A stretch of DNA of 64,000 nucleotides from Bacteroidota bacterium (GCA_016868585.1 VGGR01000002.1:186001-250000); one strand, 5' to 3'. Numbered from the stretch's first letter, positions 36,387-45,560 are shown. Translations and numbers: made by a program. Notes: generated by a model not told the origin, from the sequence alone.

Positions 36387-38708
36387 ATGCGTCATCTGCT
36401 GTTTTTTTTATTTTTTCCATTCATGGGAAATGCGCAGCAATTATTGGTACCAAGACCTGCGTATCAACTACAAGGAGAGGGTAATTATATTTTATCAAAT
36501 CGATGTTCCTATTTTATAGAAAGCGAAAATGCGCAAGCACGCAACACCCTTCAACTCTTCTTGAGAGAAATGAAAACACAGTGCAACATCCAACTTGAGG
36601 AAGTAAAATTGAAACAACAAGCCGCAATTCAGATACAGTATAAAAGTGGAAAAGATAAAGCCATCCCCACGTATGAATTGCGCATTGACAAAGGAGGTAT
36701 TCAGCTAACTGTTACAAGCGCTGAAGCCTTGCACCATGCTACCCGAACATTACTGCAACTTATTACCAGAGGAGACGATAATCAATCGGTACTTCCTTAC
36801 ATCAAAATTGAAGACTTCCCTCGTTTTCAATACCGGGGCATGCACTTGGATGTTGGCAGACATTTTTTCCCAGTGAGTTTTATCAAGCAGTATATCGATT
36901 GGTTATCCTTTCATAAACTCAATAAATTTCATTGGCATTTAACAGAAGATCAAGGCTGGAGAATTGAAATAAAAAAATACCCTGCACTCACCAATGTGGG
37001 AGCCTGGCGAAATGGAACAATCATTGGGCGTCATCCTGGCAAAGGAAATGATAATCTTCTTTATGGTGGCTTTTATACTCAAGAAGAAATAAGAGAAGTA
37101 GTAGCTTATGCGCAAGCCCGATTTGTGGACGTAATCCCTGAAATTGAAATGCCGGGCCATAGCAGTGCTGCAATTGCAGCCTATCCCTTTCTAAGTTGTT
37201 TCCCTGAAAAGCCAACCGTGATCCCATACAATATGATTTCCGAAAAATCGGTTGCTGCACAAAAAAGTGGTCGTATTAAATTGGTACAGGAAACCTGGGG
37301 GGTATTTGAGGATGTTTTTTGCGCGGGGAAAGAATCAACTTTTGAATTTCTTCAACAAGTCATTGATGAGATCATTCCTCTTTTCCCCTCTCCTTATTTT
37401 CACATTGGCGGAGATGAATGCCCGAAGTCACATTGGCAATCATGTTCTTTATGTCAAAAAAGAATAAAGGACCTTGGCTTAAAAGACGAACATGAATTGC
37501 AGAGTTATTTCATTCAGCGAATAGAAAAGTATCTCAATAGCAAAGGAAAAACACTGATTGGTTGGGATGAGATTTTGGAAGGCGGACTAGCCCCCAATGC
37601 AATTGTGATGAGCTGGCGAGGTGAGGAAGGGGGAATAGAAGCAGCCAGGCAAGGGCATTCAGTAATAATGACACCCGGCAACCCGGTTTACTTTGACCAT
37701 TCCCAAGCACTTGCCGAGGACTCAGTGACCATTGGAGGATATAACCCTATTGAAAAAGTATATGCCTACAATCCGCTTCCGCAAGAGATCCCTGCCAATA
37801 ATGCTCATCTGGTTCTTGGGGCACAAGCCAACGTTTGGACAGAGTATATGAAAAATGAAGATAAGATCGCTTATATGATCTTTCCGCGTATTGCAGCCTT
37901 AAGCGAATCATTATGGACCCCTCAAGACAAAAAAAACTGGACTGAATTTGAGAAGAATATAGGCCCCCTCATTAACAGATACGAGCAGTGGGGAGTTAAA
38001 CCAAGCAGGGCATACTATGAAATGATCAGCAAACTGAACCCTGAGCAAAATAAAAATGGAGTTGAATTGGCCTTAACCAATAAATCTGCAGATGGAAAAA
38101 TACATTGGATATCCCCCATTAAAGCCAATTATGAAAAACCGATTTTGATACAGCAATCTGCAATGTATCAAGCGCAATTTGTTGGTAAAAACAGGGAGGT
38201 GAAGAGCTCTTATTCCCAACAATTTGAGATCAATAAAGCAACGGGCAAGGATATTACACTACGCAATCAACCGTCAAAAAATTATTCAGGGAATGGTGGA
38301 TTCACTTTGGTAAATGGAATACGAAGTCAATCGGGCAATAACATACACTTCAGAAACTATTTGGGATTTGAAGGGGAGGATTTGGAGGCCACCATTGACC
38401 TGGGAAAGGCCATGTCAATACGAAGGGTGAAAGGTTATTTTCTACATCAACCGGCCAGCTGGATTCACCGACCGCTTGATATGCAAGTATCCATGTCCAT
38501 GGATGGCATAGACTTTAAGGCCGTTGAGGGTTCCGTAAAAATAGTTTTTGAGACAGCAGAAAACAATACTGGGCATATTTTGCTCAATTTCAATAAAAAA
38601 GCAAGATTCATTAACATTATTATTAAGAATTCAGGACTGATAAAAATTGGTGACCCTGGAGAAGGTAATAAATCCTGGCTCTTTATTGATGAAATTCAAA
38701 TTGATTGA
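36387..38708 (+). CDS. Beta-N-acetylhexosaminidase, GH20
   Basis: 773 residues with a signal peptide (MRHLLFFLFFPFMGNAQ). The GH20b domain (about 20-145) is followed by the catalytic barrel with FRYQ-type start FQYRGMHLDVGRHFFP. The catalytic Asp-Glu pair is D343-E344 in HIGGDECPKSHW. The C-terminal part from about residue 640 resembles a discoidin (F5/8) carbohydrate-binding fold. It removes terminal GlcNAc or GalNAc from chitin oligomers or glycoproteins in the periplasm or at the surface. The next gene, nagB, handles the resulting amino sugar after phosphorylation. Confidence 0.95.
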   Translation: MRHLLFFLFFPFMGNAQQLLVPRPAYQLQGEGNYILSNRCSYFIESENAQARNTLQLFLREMKTQCNIQLEEVKLKQQAAIQIQYKSGKDKAIPTYELRIDKGGIQLTVTSAEALHHATRTLLQLITRGDDNQSVLPYIKIEDFPRFQYRGMHLDVGRHFFPVSFIKQYIDWLSFHKLNKFHWHLTEDQGWRIEIKKYPALTNVGAWRNGTIIGRHPGKGNDNLLYGGFYTQEEIREVVAYAQARFVDVIPEIEMPGHSSAAIAAYPFLSCFPEKPTVIPYNMISEKSVAAQKSGRIKLVQETWGVFEDVFCAGKESTFEFLQQVIDEIIPLFPSPYFHIGGDECPKSHWQSCSLCQKRIKDLGLKDEHELQSYFIQRIEKYLNSKGKTLIGWDEILEGGLAPNAIVMSWRGEEGGIEAARQGHSVIMTPGNPVYFDHSQALAEDSVTIGGYNPIEKVYAYNPLPQEIPANNAHLVLGAQANVWTEYMKNEDKIAYMIFPRIAALSESLWTPQDKKNWTEFEKNIGPLINRYEQWGVKPSRAYYEMISKLNPEQNKNGVELALTNKSADGKIHWISPIKANYEKPILIQQSAMYQAQFVGKNREVKSSYSQQFEINKATGKDITLRNQPSKNYSGNGGFTLVNGIRSQSGNNIHFRNYLGFEGEDLEATIDLGKAMSIRRVKGYFLHQPASWIHRPLDMQVSMSMDGIDFKAVEGSVKIVFETAENNTGHILLNFNKKARFINIIIKNSGLIKIGDPGEGNKSWLFIDEIQID

Positions 38709-38766
38709 TCTTCAACACTGTACATGATTGATGAGAAAATGCAAAAACCCCTAGCCCATTAATAAG

Positions 38767-38774
38767 TATCTTTG
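38767..38774 (+). promoter_or_regulatory. Promoter -7 element for nagB
   Basis: TATCTTTG, 16 bases upstream of the nagB ATG and 58 bases after the hexosaminidase stop, so nagB has its own promoter. Confidence 0.6.
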
Positions 38775-38790
38775 CAAGTAAATTGTCCAG

Positions 38791-40722
38791 ATGCCAGAAA
38801 ACCCTAATTCCTCCAATAGTATAGCAGACAGTTTTGAAAAAATTTCAACAAAAGTCGTTGATAATCCTACAGAGGGATCCATCTGGGTTGCCAGACAAAT
38901 AGCTTCTCTTATTCGTGCTAAACAAAAAAAGAAGGGAAAAGTAGTGCTTGGCTTAGCCACCGGCTTTACTCCAAAGTCAATGTACAAAGAGTTGGTTCGC
39001 CTACATAAAGAGGAAGGGCTGAGCTTTAGAAATGTAGTAACTTTTAATCTTGACGAATACTATCCAATTGAGCGTATTGCGTTGCAAAGTTATTATCGCT
39101 TTATGCACCAGCAGTTGTTTAATCACATCGATATTGATCCTAAGAACATTCATCTGCCAAATGGGGAAATTGAAAAAGAGAAAATAAAAAACCACTGCAA
39201 CGAATACCAAAAAGATATTGACGCGGCAGGAGGAATTGATTTACAAATTTTAGGAATAGGTAACAATGGACATATTGGTTTTAACGAACCAGGTTCCGGA
39301 TTAAACTCCAAAACAAGATTGATCAACTTGGATAATTCTACCAGGCTTGCCAATGCCTATGAGTTTGCCAACCTATCAGAAGTACCTCGACTTGCGTTGA
39401 CCATGGGGATACAAACCATTCTTAGTTCAAAGAAAATAATATTAATGGCCTGGGGATCTGGCAAGGCTTCGGTTGTTAAAAGAGCCGTAGAGGGGGAAAT
39501 GACCGAGTCTCTACCGGCCTCATTGCTTCAAACTCATGATGACACTCAATTTGTAATAGATCAGGATGCCGCTGCTGAATTGACACGTTATAAATCTCCC
39601 TGGCTAACCGGAGAATGCGATTGGACCCCACGCCTTATCAAAAAAGCAGTTGTCAATATGGCTTTAGAGCTTAAAAAGTCAGTGCTAAGTCTTACCAACA
39701 GCGACTATAACGAATTTGGGCTGGGCGACTTGTTAGTTGAAAAAGGAGATGCCTATGGGATCAATTTGCAAGTTTATTATATGCTTCGTGATACGCTAAC
39801 AGGCTGGCCTGCGGGCAAACCCAATGCACATATTCCTGCCCATCCAGAGCGATCCGCCCCCTGGCCCAAAAAAGTTGTCATTTTCTCTCCCCATCCTGAC
39901 GACGATATCATCAGCATGGGAGGTACTTTTCAGCGTTTACATGACCAAGGCAATGAAGTGCATGTAGCTTATCAGACCAGTGGAAATATTGCGGTAACTG
40001 ACGAATTTGTAACGCGTAATCTTGATTTTGCCATTGGGTTTGAGTCTGTGCTAGGAGGTCCGTCCCGAAAGTCAATGGATTTTGTAAAAAAGGCTAGAAA
40101 TTTTTTAGCAAGAAAAAAATCTAATCAAATAGATACGCCTTCAATCAGAAAAATAAAAACCCTTATCAGACAAGGAGAAGCTAAAGCAACCTGTAGATAT
40201 GTGGGCATTCCAGAACAAAATGTTCATTTTCAACAATTACCTTTTTACGAAACCGGAACCATCCAAAAAAAACCAACTGGCGAAAAAGATATTAAACAAA
40301 CCATGGATTTACTCCGCTCAATACAACCACACCAAGTGTATTGTGCAGGTGATTTTGCAGACCCGCATGGTACGCACAAAGTATGTTTTACAGTAGTTAT
40401 AGAGGCGTTAAAACGCCTAAAGGCATTAAAGGATCCATGGATCGAACATTGTTGGCTCTGGCTCTATAAGGGAGCCTGGCAAGAGTGGAATATCGAGGAT
40501 ATTGAAATGGCTGTTCCCATGAGTCCTGATCAAGTCATGAAAAAGCGGCACGGAATTTTTATCCACCAATCCCAGAAAGATATGGTTCCTTTCCTAGGCG
40601 CCGATTCAAGGGAATTTTGGCAAAGAGCCGAAGAATGTAATGCAAATACTGCTTCCCTTTATGCAAATCTTGGACTTACTCATTATGCTGCTGTGGAGGC
40701 CTTTGTAAGATGTCCTTATTAA
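38791..40722 (+). CDS. nagB: Glucosamine-6-phosphate deaminase fused to a PIG-L/LmbE deacetylase domain
   Basis: 643 residues, about twice E. coli NagB. Residues 1-290 are the NagB domain: LGLATGFTPKSMYKEL, the base in FNLDEYYPI, and GIGNNGHIGFNEPGSG. E. coli NagB has Asp141 where this has the second Asn of GNNGH. Residues about 360-643 are a PIG-L domain with SPHPDDDIISMGGTF (metal residues H368 and D371) and a second metal histidine in DPHGTH; the usual PHPDDE ends in Asp here. The fusion occurs in other Bacteroidota. It converts GlcN6P to F6P; whether the second domain deacetylates an amino sugar first is unknown. Confidence 0.93.
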   Translation: MPENPNSSNSIADSFEKISTKVVDNPTEGSIWVARQIASLIRAKQKKKGKVVLGLATGFTPKSMYKELVRLHKEEGLSFRNVVTFNLDEYYPIERIALQSYYRFMHQQLFNHIDIDPKNIHLPNGEIEKEKIKNHCNEYQKDIDAAGGIDLQILGIGNNGHIGFNEPGSGLNSKTRLINLDNSTRLANAYEFANLSEVPRLALTMGIQTILSSKKIILMAWGSGKASVVKRAVEGEMTESLPASLLQTHDDTQFVIDQDAAAELTRYKSPWLTGECDWTPRLIKKAVVNMALELKKSVLSLTNSDYNEFGLGDLLVEKGDAYGINLQVYYMLRDTLTGWPAGKPNAHIPAHPERSAPWPKKVVIFSPHPDDDIISMGGTFQRLHDQGNEVHVAYQTSGNIAVTDEFVTRNLDFAIGFESVLGGPSRKSMDFVKKARNFLARKKSNQIDTPSIRKIKTLIRQGEAKATCRYVGIPEQNVHFQQLPFYETGTIQKKPTGEKDIKQTMDLLRSIQPHQVYCAGDFADPHGTHKVCFTVVIEALKRLKALKDPWIEHCWLWLYKGAWQEWNIEDIEMAVPMSPDQVMKKRHGIFIHQSQKDMVPFLGADSREFWQRAEECNANTASLYANLGLTHYAAVEAFVRCPY

Positions 40723-40732
40723 TTTTTTATCC

Positions 40733-40740
40733 TATATTTG
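40733..40740 (+). promoter_or_regulatory. Promoter -7 element for tRNA-Arg
   Basis: TATATTTG, 36 bases upstream of the mature tRNA 5' end. Confidence 0.6.
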
Positions 40741-40776
40741 CACCCCCTTTCAGCCCTCAACGGAGAAAGTTCTGAT

Positions 40777-40850
40777 GGCCCCGTAGCTCAACTGAATAGA
40801 GCATTTGACTACGGATCAAAAGGTTTCAGGTTTGAATCCTGACGGGGTCG
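40777..40850 (+). tRNA. tRNA-Arg (anticodon ACG)
   Basis: Cloverleaf folds completely. The acceptor arms GGCCCCG and CGGGGTC pair over 7 bp with one G-T. The D stem is GCTC/GAGC. The anticodon stem TTTGA/TCAAA encloses the loop CTACGGA (anticodon ACG at 40811-40813). The variable loop is AGGTT, and the T stem TCAGG/CCTGA encloses TTTGAAT. G40850 is the discriminator and CCA is not encoded. An ACG anticodon would be read as ICG after deamination by TadA, decoding CGU/CGC/CGA. Confidence 0.97.
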
Positions 40851-40860
40851 CGGAAATTTA

Positions 40861-40889
40861 AAAAGCCCTCGGTAATCCGAGGGCTTTTT
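40861..40889 (+). terminator. Bidirectional terminator after tRNA-Arg
   Basis: AAAAGCCCTCGG, a TAAT loop, then CCGAGGGCTTTT plus one more T. The A run on one side and T run on the other allow it to end both the tRNA transcript and the convergent beta-barrel gene (stop at 40897). Confidence 0.88.
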
Positions 40890-40896
40890 GGTGACC

Positions 40897-41559
40897 TTAG
40901 TTAGAAAGTTTATAAAATGCCCTTAATGAGAAGGCGTAGAGTTCGTATTTAGTGTCAGTAGGTAAATTAGCCTTATACCCCTCATCCAGATTGCTTCCAA
41001 TGCTGCTTTGATATTCAAAACCCATAGAAAAGCGATTTGTAAATGCGCAAAGTAGACCACCGGCTGCTGATACATTTGATCGTTGAAACTGGTCCGTTAT
41101 CAAGGAACGAGTATTGGATTCAGGCCTCCAAGTAACATTGATCAAGTAGGAGAATTGTGGACCCGCATACAAACTAAAGGGCGAATCTCTAAACGAATAT
41201 TTTACCTGAAGAGGAATCGTAAAATAATTAAACTCGTCCTGCATATGCATATCCCCTGGGTCTGGAATTGGTATCCCCATATACCCCTGGACATACTCCC
41301 TTCCAAGACCATTATAGAAAAAACCGGAGCGAGCAGACAACCCTCCCTTAATTTTTTTATCGGCAAAAAAGCCGAAAGAAAATCGTGAGGTAGCATTACT
41401 AGCACGATCGTAGTACCCCCCCACCTGAGCACTAGATAGATTTACACCTCCCCCCAGTGAAAGGGATACTTTAGTTGATTTCTTTTGCGCAAAAGCGTCA
41501 TGCTGAATCAATAATGAGGCAGTAAGCGCAAGCAAAAAAGCAAACAGATAATGTTTCAT
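40897..41559 (-). CDS. Outer-membrane beta-barrel protein (PorT-like)
   Basis: 220 residues, signal peptide MKHYLFAFLLALTASLLIQHDAFAQ. The rest has alternating patterns of an eight-stranded barrel: KVSLSLGGGVNLSSAQVGG, LSARSGFFYNGLGREY, FNYFTIPLQVKYSF, FSLYAGPQFSYLINV and a final YELYAFSLRAFYKLSN ending in aromatic/polar residues. PF13568-type barrels are abundant in Bacteroidota; the function is unknown. The bidirectional terminator serves its 3' end. Confidence 0.82.
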   Translation of the reverse strand: MKHYLFAFLLALTASLLIQHDAFAQKKSTKVSLSLGGGVNLSSAQVGGYYDRASNATSRFSFGFFADKKIKGGLSARSGFFYNGLGREYVQGYMGIPIPDPGDMHMQDEFNYFTIPLQVKYSFRDSPFSLYAGPQFSYLINVTWRPESNTRSLITDQFQRSNVSAAGGLLCAFTNRFSMGFEYQSSIGSNLDEGYKANLPTDTKYELYAFSLRAFYKLSN

Positions 41560-41664
41560 AAATAGTGATTAATTAGTATAGATTATGGTTACAAATTAAG
41601 GATTTTATTAACATATTACAAAAGATTCGGCACGCTACGTCTAAAAATCGCACTACAATAACGC

Positions 41665-43065
41665 TCAATGGATAGGAGAAAACACCCCCGCCTTTGTTAT
41701 CCTATCATAGGAATGCGGTAAGGCACTTTTTAATCTATCATAGGTTTCCAGAGCAACATTTTTTGTATCAAAAGGCACAAACCGAACAAAATCTTTGCCA
41801 GATCCTTCCTGGCGGCCGTATTTATACCTGTAGGTAAACCAACCATCGGGCTGAGTTTCTATCTCAGGCAAATCAAGATTGGGAACGGCAATGAAAAAAG
41901 CATCTGTGACACTTTCTTTTCTTGCCAAAAAGGCCCTGCGCTGAATTGTTGATGATTGTCTTAGCGTTACATAAGCTTCCTTTGCAGTTTCAACCGCAGG
42001 ATCAATCAAACAAACGTTTTCTGACAACACTTTCCGATATCGATAAGCCCCGTTCACCTGAAAATTATAAAGTTCTAGAAGAACTCGGGAAATAGTGTCC
42101 CGCATATAGGGAAAATGGGTACAGCCAAGAATTAGTGTATTTAACGGTGCGTGATAGTGCTCTCGATTCATTTTTTCCAATAAACTGACCAAATGATACC
42201 TTACATAGTTAGCCGGATCGTTTAGCTGCATTTCAGTGCAATTTCCGTTTTGGTCATATTCACAGAGCAAACTGTTTGCTGCACGTAAAAAGCCATACGC
42301 CTTAATAAGAGTTGTATCAATGCGGTATTTTTCATTTGAAAGCGATGGCCCTTTATATTCTGCTCGGACTTTATTAACCTGATCGGCTAAGAAACTCCAA
42401 TCTCGATCAATACTTTCAGCTAGCCCATACCCTCCCTGACTTACAATTGATAAATTAGTTATACCGGCTGCCGTTGCCATACGTTCGAGGGCCTTAGGAT
42501 ATCCATCAGAGGCAACGGTACCAACGGTAGCAAAAACGCCAACAGTACCCCTTTGCTTTTGTTGATAATCGAGTGCGGCCTTGCACCCCGCATCAATAAC
42601 CCCCACTACCGGCACCCCTTTTCCCACAGACTTTTTAATTTCAGGTAACGCATATGCGGTTGCTGTATTACAAGCTACTACTATCATCTTAGCTCTTAGC
42701 TTTGAATAAAATTGAAAAGTCTCCTTTGTACGTTCGGCGTAAGTAGTATCCGTAGACAGAAAAGACATGCAACGAAGAATTTGTTCCTTCAAAAAAAGAG
42801 TTTTATTCTCTGAAGCATAATTTCCATAGGGCATATTTGCCTGGTCAGCTAAATAATGAAAATATTCACCGGTAAAGTCAGGAATTCCATCTGGTTTTTG
42901 CACTCCGGTTTTGTTATTGAAAGCATCCAACGAGAGCATTGCCTCCAATACAGTCAAACCACCCGTGCCAGAATCAAAAACGCCAATTGGAAGTTGCTGC
43001 CCATAACCAAATTGGGCTATACGGAGTACCGTAATAAGACAGACCAGATAGGAGAACTTAACCAC
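41665..43065 (-). CDS. Exported glutamate-racemase-like (MurI superfamily) protein
   Basis: 466 residues against about 265-285 for MurI. The start is GTG at 43065 (an in-frame stop lies four codons upstream) and gives a signal peptide MVKFSYLVCLITVLRIAQFG. The racemase core follows: LPIGVFDSGTGGLTVLEAM, MPYGNY, first catalytic cysteine C132 in VVACNTATAYALPEI and second C315 in LILGCTHFPYM. Inserts lie after residue 44 and at about 228-300. About 120 residues beyond the core (from around 345) have no recognised domain. Both catalytic cysteines are kept, so activity in the periplasm on D/L-Glu or Asp is possible. It is unlikely to be the essential cytosolic MurI. Confidence 0.83.
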   Translation of the reverse strand: MVKFSYLVCLITVLRIAQFGYGQQLPIGVFDSGTGGLTVLEAMLSLDAFNNKTGVQKPDGIPDFTGEYFHYLADQANMPYGNYASENKTLFLKEQILRCMSFLSTDTTYAERTKETFQFYSKLRAKMIVVACNTATAYALPEIKKSVGKGVPVVGVIDAGCKAALDYQQKQRGTVGVFATVGTVASDGYPKALERMATAAGITNLSIVSQGGYGLAESIDRDWSFLADQVNKVRAEYKGPSLSNEKYRIDTTLIKAYGFLRAANSLLCEYDQNGNCTEMQLNDPANYVRYHLVSLLEKMNREHYHAPLNTLILGCTHFPYMRDTISRVLLELYNFQVNGAYRYRKVLSENVCLIDPAVETAKEAYVTLRQSSTIQRRAFLARKESVTDAFFIAVPNLDLPEIETQPDGWFTYRYKYGRQEGSGKDFVRFVPFDTKNVALETYDRLKSALPHSYDRITKAGVFSPIH

Positions 43066-43080
43066 GCTGGAAAGTTAGGA

Positions 43081-43088
43081 TATATTTG
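43081..43088 (+). promoter_or_regulatory. Promoter -7 element for rlmH
   Basis: TATATTTG, 12 bases upstream of the chosen rlmH ATG. An upstream in-frame ATG at 43086 would overlap the element, which supports the later start. Confidence 0.55.
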
Positions 43089-43100
43089 ATATTTTTAATC

Positions 43101-43574
43101 ATGCGAATTGAGTTATGGTCTATTGGTAAAACACATGAAACTTATGTAAAGCCTGGGATTGAAGAATTTACCAAGCGCTTAAACCATTATTTCAAAACTA
43201 AATGGGTGTTGATCCCTGCGCCAATGCATACAGGAATGTTCAGCGAAATGGAGCTTAAAAAAAAAGAGGGAGAGCTGGTGCTTGAATGGTTAGCGCCAGG
43301 CGATTTTTTGGTACTGTTGGACGAAAAAGGAGAAGAACTCACTTCTATTGGATTGGCAGCTCTGCTTCAAAAAAAGGCCGATACGAGTATAAAAAAAATG
43401 GTGTTTCTAATAGGTGGCGCCTTTGGTGTTTCCCAAGCCGTACAACAAAGAGCACAATTTACATGGAGCTTGTCCAAACTAGTATTCCCACATCAATTAG
43501 TAAGGCTTATCCTAACAGAGCAGTTGTACCGGGCTGGAACCATTTTAAAAAACGAAAAGTACCACCACCAATAA
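43101..43574 (+). CDS. rlmH: 23S rRNA (pseudouridine1915-N3)-methyltransferase RlmH
   Basis: About 157 residues, matching E. coli RlmH (155). SPOUT-class knot: LLDEKGEELTSIGLAALL, MVFLIGGAFGVSQAV for SAM binding, and the C-terminal LVRLILTEQLYRAGTILKNEKYHH. It methylates pseudouridine 1915 in helix 69 of assembled 70S ribosomes. ATG 43101 is preferred over 43086 because MRIELWSIGKTHETYV is the family start. The rhomboid gene begins on the base after its stop. Confidence 0.95.
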   Translation: MRIELWSIGKTHETYVKPGIEEFTKRLNHYFKTKWVLIPAPMHTGMFSEMELKKKEGELVLEWLAPGDFLVLLDEKGEELTSIGLAALLQKKADTSIKKMVFLIGGAFGVSQAVQQRAQFTWSLSKLVFPHQLVRLILTEQLYRAGTILKNEKYHHQ

Positions 43575-44225
43575 ATGACCAATACACTGCTATTACTTTT
43601 AAGTACCTCTGCCATTTCCATTCTTGGCTTTTACTTCCCTGCGCTCAACGCTAAAATGCTGTTCAAGCCAGCTAGGATAAAAAACAATAAAGAATGGTAT
43701 CGGTTTTTTTCGAGCGGTTTCATTCACGCAAACCTGGAACATTTGCTATTCAATATGTTTTCATTGTTCCTCTTTGGAACTCTGGTTGAAAAAGCATACC
43801 TATCCGGTAATTACTTCTCAGGAAATGGCACCATGCTATTTTTCACACTTTATTTATCCGCTCTCCCCCTCTCGTTGCTGTACAGTTATTTTAGGCATAA
43901 TAAAAAAACGAATTACGCCAGCTTAGGCGCATCCGGGGCCGTAAGTGCAGTAATTTTTACTGCTATTTTAATTGACCCAACTATGAAAATTGGACTCTTT
44001 TTAATACCCCCGATCATACCCGGATATTTTTTTGGACCGCTTTTTTTACTACTGTCGTCCTGGTTGGGGAAAAAAGGGAAAGACAATATTAACCATGCTG
44101 CGCATATCAGCGGCGCAGTTTATGGGTGGGCATTTACCATTGTTGCCCTATATGCACAACATCATTCTTTCGAAACCCTGAATGTCTTTTTATCGCTGCT
44201 ATTGAAAGAGCTGGGATTACACTAA
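43575..44225 (+). CDS. Rhomboid family intramembrane serine protease
   Basis: 216 residues with six hydrophobic segments. HANLEHLLFNMFSLFLFG is the loop-1/helix-2 signature, the catalytic serine is in SLGASGAVSAV and the catalytic histidine in NHAAHISGAVYG. Cleaves membrane proteins within or near the bilayer; substrates unknown. It starts immediately after the rlmH stop with no gap and its end overlaps tilS by 9 bases. Confidence 0.92.
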   Translation: MTNTLLLLLSTSAISILGFYFPALNAKMLFKPARIKNNKEWYRFFSSGFIHANLEHLLFNMFSLFLFGTLVEKAYLSGNYFSGNGTMLFFTLYLSALPLSLLYSYFRHNKKTNYASLGASGAVSAVIFTAILIDPTMKIGLFLIPPIIPGYFFGPLFLLLSSWLGKKGKDNINHAAHISGAVYGWAFTIVALYAQHHSFETLNVFLSLLLKELGLH

Positions 44226-45557
44226 TGGACTGTATTGAACGCAAAGCGCTTCCCGACTTTTGGCTGTTAATTTGAATCGTTCATCGATTCTAATCCCAAT
44301 TACCCACACAATTTTTTCTCCAGCTGTAAGCACCCAAACCCTCTCCTTCTCTGGCAACGAGAGTTTAAGATCAATAAATAAACGAGCTAACTTTTTCTTC
44401 TTGGACATCCCTAACGGATAAAAGTAGTCGCCTTCCCGCCACCGACGTACTTGTAAGGGAAACTCCAATAACTTCTTATCCAGTAACGCGGTTGTAGGAG
44501 CAGTCAAGTCTACACTATCCACATTTTTTATTTTTCGAAATGTCAATTTCCCGGCAGCAAATTCCACAGCTGCTTGCGCATCTGACACAATGATAAAATC
44601 AGCATCTTGGGATTGTTGTGGCGAAAGGAGTAGCCAATTTCTATGCTTCACCAATCTCCAGTTCCCAGCACTAGCCAATAACTGCGCTCCCGTTCTTGCC
44701 CGCATTAGTTTAGTTGCTTCCGCTATTTGCCCTGCAGAAAAGCCAAAGGGGTGCAAGATCTCATATAATAATGCAGTATGCTCAAATTGAGCAATAGAAG
44801 CGATTGCTATGGCAAACTCCCCATTTTTTTCTTTTACTATTTTTTGAATCTGAACGCGGACCAATTGCCGATACAGCTTTTCAATTTTAGTAAACCTTAC
44901 TTGATTATCAATTAAATTAGTAGTGACTGTCGGGTACACCCGCTGAAGAGCTGGGATAATCGTGTGCCGAAAATAATTTCGGGTGTACTCTTCTTTTTGA
45001 TTGGAAGAATCAACTACATAATTCAACTGATTCTCCAAAGTAAATTTTTCCAATGTGGCACGCTCAACAGATAGCAATGGACGTAATACTCTTCCATTAC
45101 GAGCAAAAATGCCCGTTAACCCACCAAGACCGGTTCCTCTTAAAAAATTCATTAGCAGCGTCTCGGCTTGATCATCCTTGTGGTGTGCAGTTAATGTCCA
45201 TTTAAGATGGGAAAACTGCGTCAGTAAGGTGGTAAACCATTCATAACGAAGAGTTCTTGCTGCCTCCTGAATGGAACTCTTATTTGCGGTGGCGTATGCG
45301 ATCGTGTCAAAACGTTGTACATGTAAAGGGATGTTCCAGGTGGCGGCCAGCTGACGAACAAAATTTTCGTCTCGTACGCTCTCCTCATCCCGAAGTTGGA
45401 AATTACAATGAGCTAGTTCAATTGAATATCCTTCCAATTTGCACAAATACGCCAGGGCCACGGAATCCATACCCCCGCTAATAGCAACAAGCAGCACATC
45501 CGTAGGTAAAACCGGAGCAATTGCTTCTATATTTTGTTTAATTGAAAACTGATTCAT
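44217..45557 (-). CDS. tilS: tRNA(Ile)-lysidine synthase
   Basis: About 446 residues. N-type PP-loop SGGMDSVALAYL, then AHCNFQLRDEESVRDENFV and TAHHKDDQAETLLMNFLRGTGL. C-terminal substrate-binding TilS domains are present (LQVRRWREGDYFYPLGMSKKKKL). It converts C34 of tRNA-Ile(CAU) to lysidine so that AUA is read. Start is ATG 45557; a GTG immediately upstream (45560) is also possible. The TPR gene ends at 45561, so the two are tightly coupled. Confidence 0.95.
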   Translation of the reverse strand: MNQFSIKQNIEAIAPVLPTDVLLVAISGGMDSVALAYLCKLEGYSIELAHCNFQLRDEESVRDENFVRQLAATWNIPLHVQRFDTIAYATANKSSIQEAARTLRYEWFTTLLTQFSHLKWTLTAHHKDDQAETLLMNFLRGTGLGGLTGIFARNGRVLRPLLSVERATLEKFTLENQLNYVVDSSNQKEEYTRNYFRHTIIPALQRVYPTVTTNLIDNQVRFTKIEKLYRQLVRVQIQKIVKEKNGEFAIAIASIAQFEHTALLYEILHPFGFSAGQIAEATKLMRARTGAQLLASAGNWRLVKHRNWLLLSPQQSQDADFIIVSDAQAAVEFAAGKLTFRKIKNVDSVDLTAPTTALLDKKLLEFPLQVRRWREGDYFYPLGMSKKKKLARLFIDLKLSLPEKERVWVLTAGEKIVWVIGIRIDERFKLTAKSREALCVQYSPLV

Positions 45558-45560
45558 CAC

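Noticed and set aside
45558-45560. GTG as the tilS start
   Set aside because: An ATG follows immediately (45557) and gives the expected N terminus; GTG would add one residue only.
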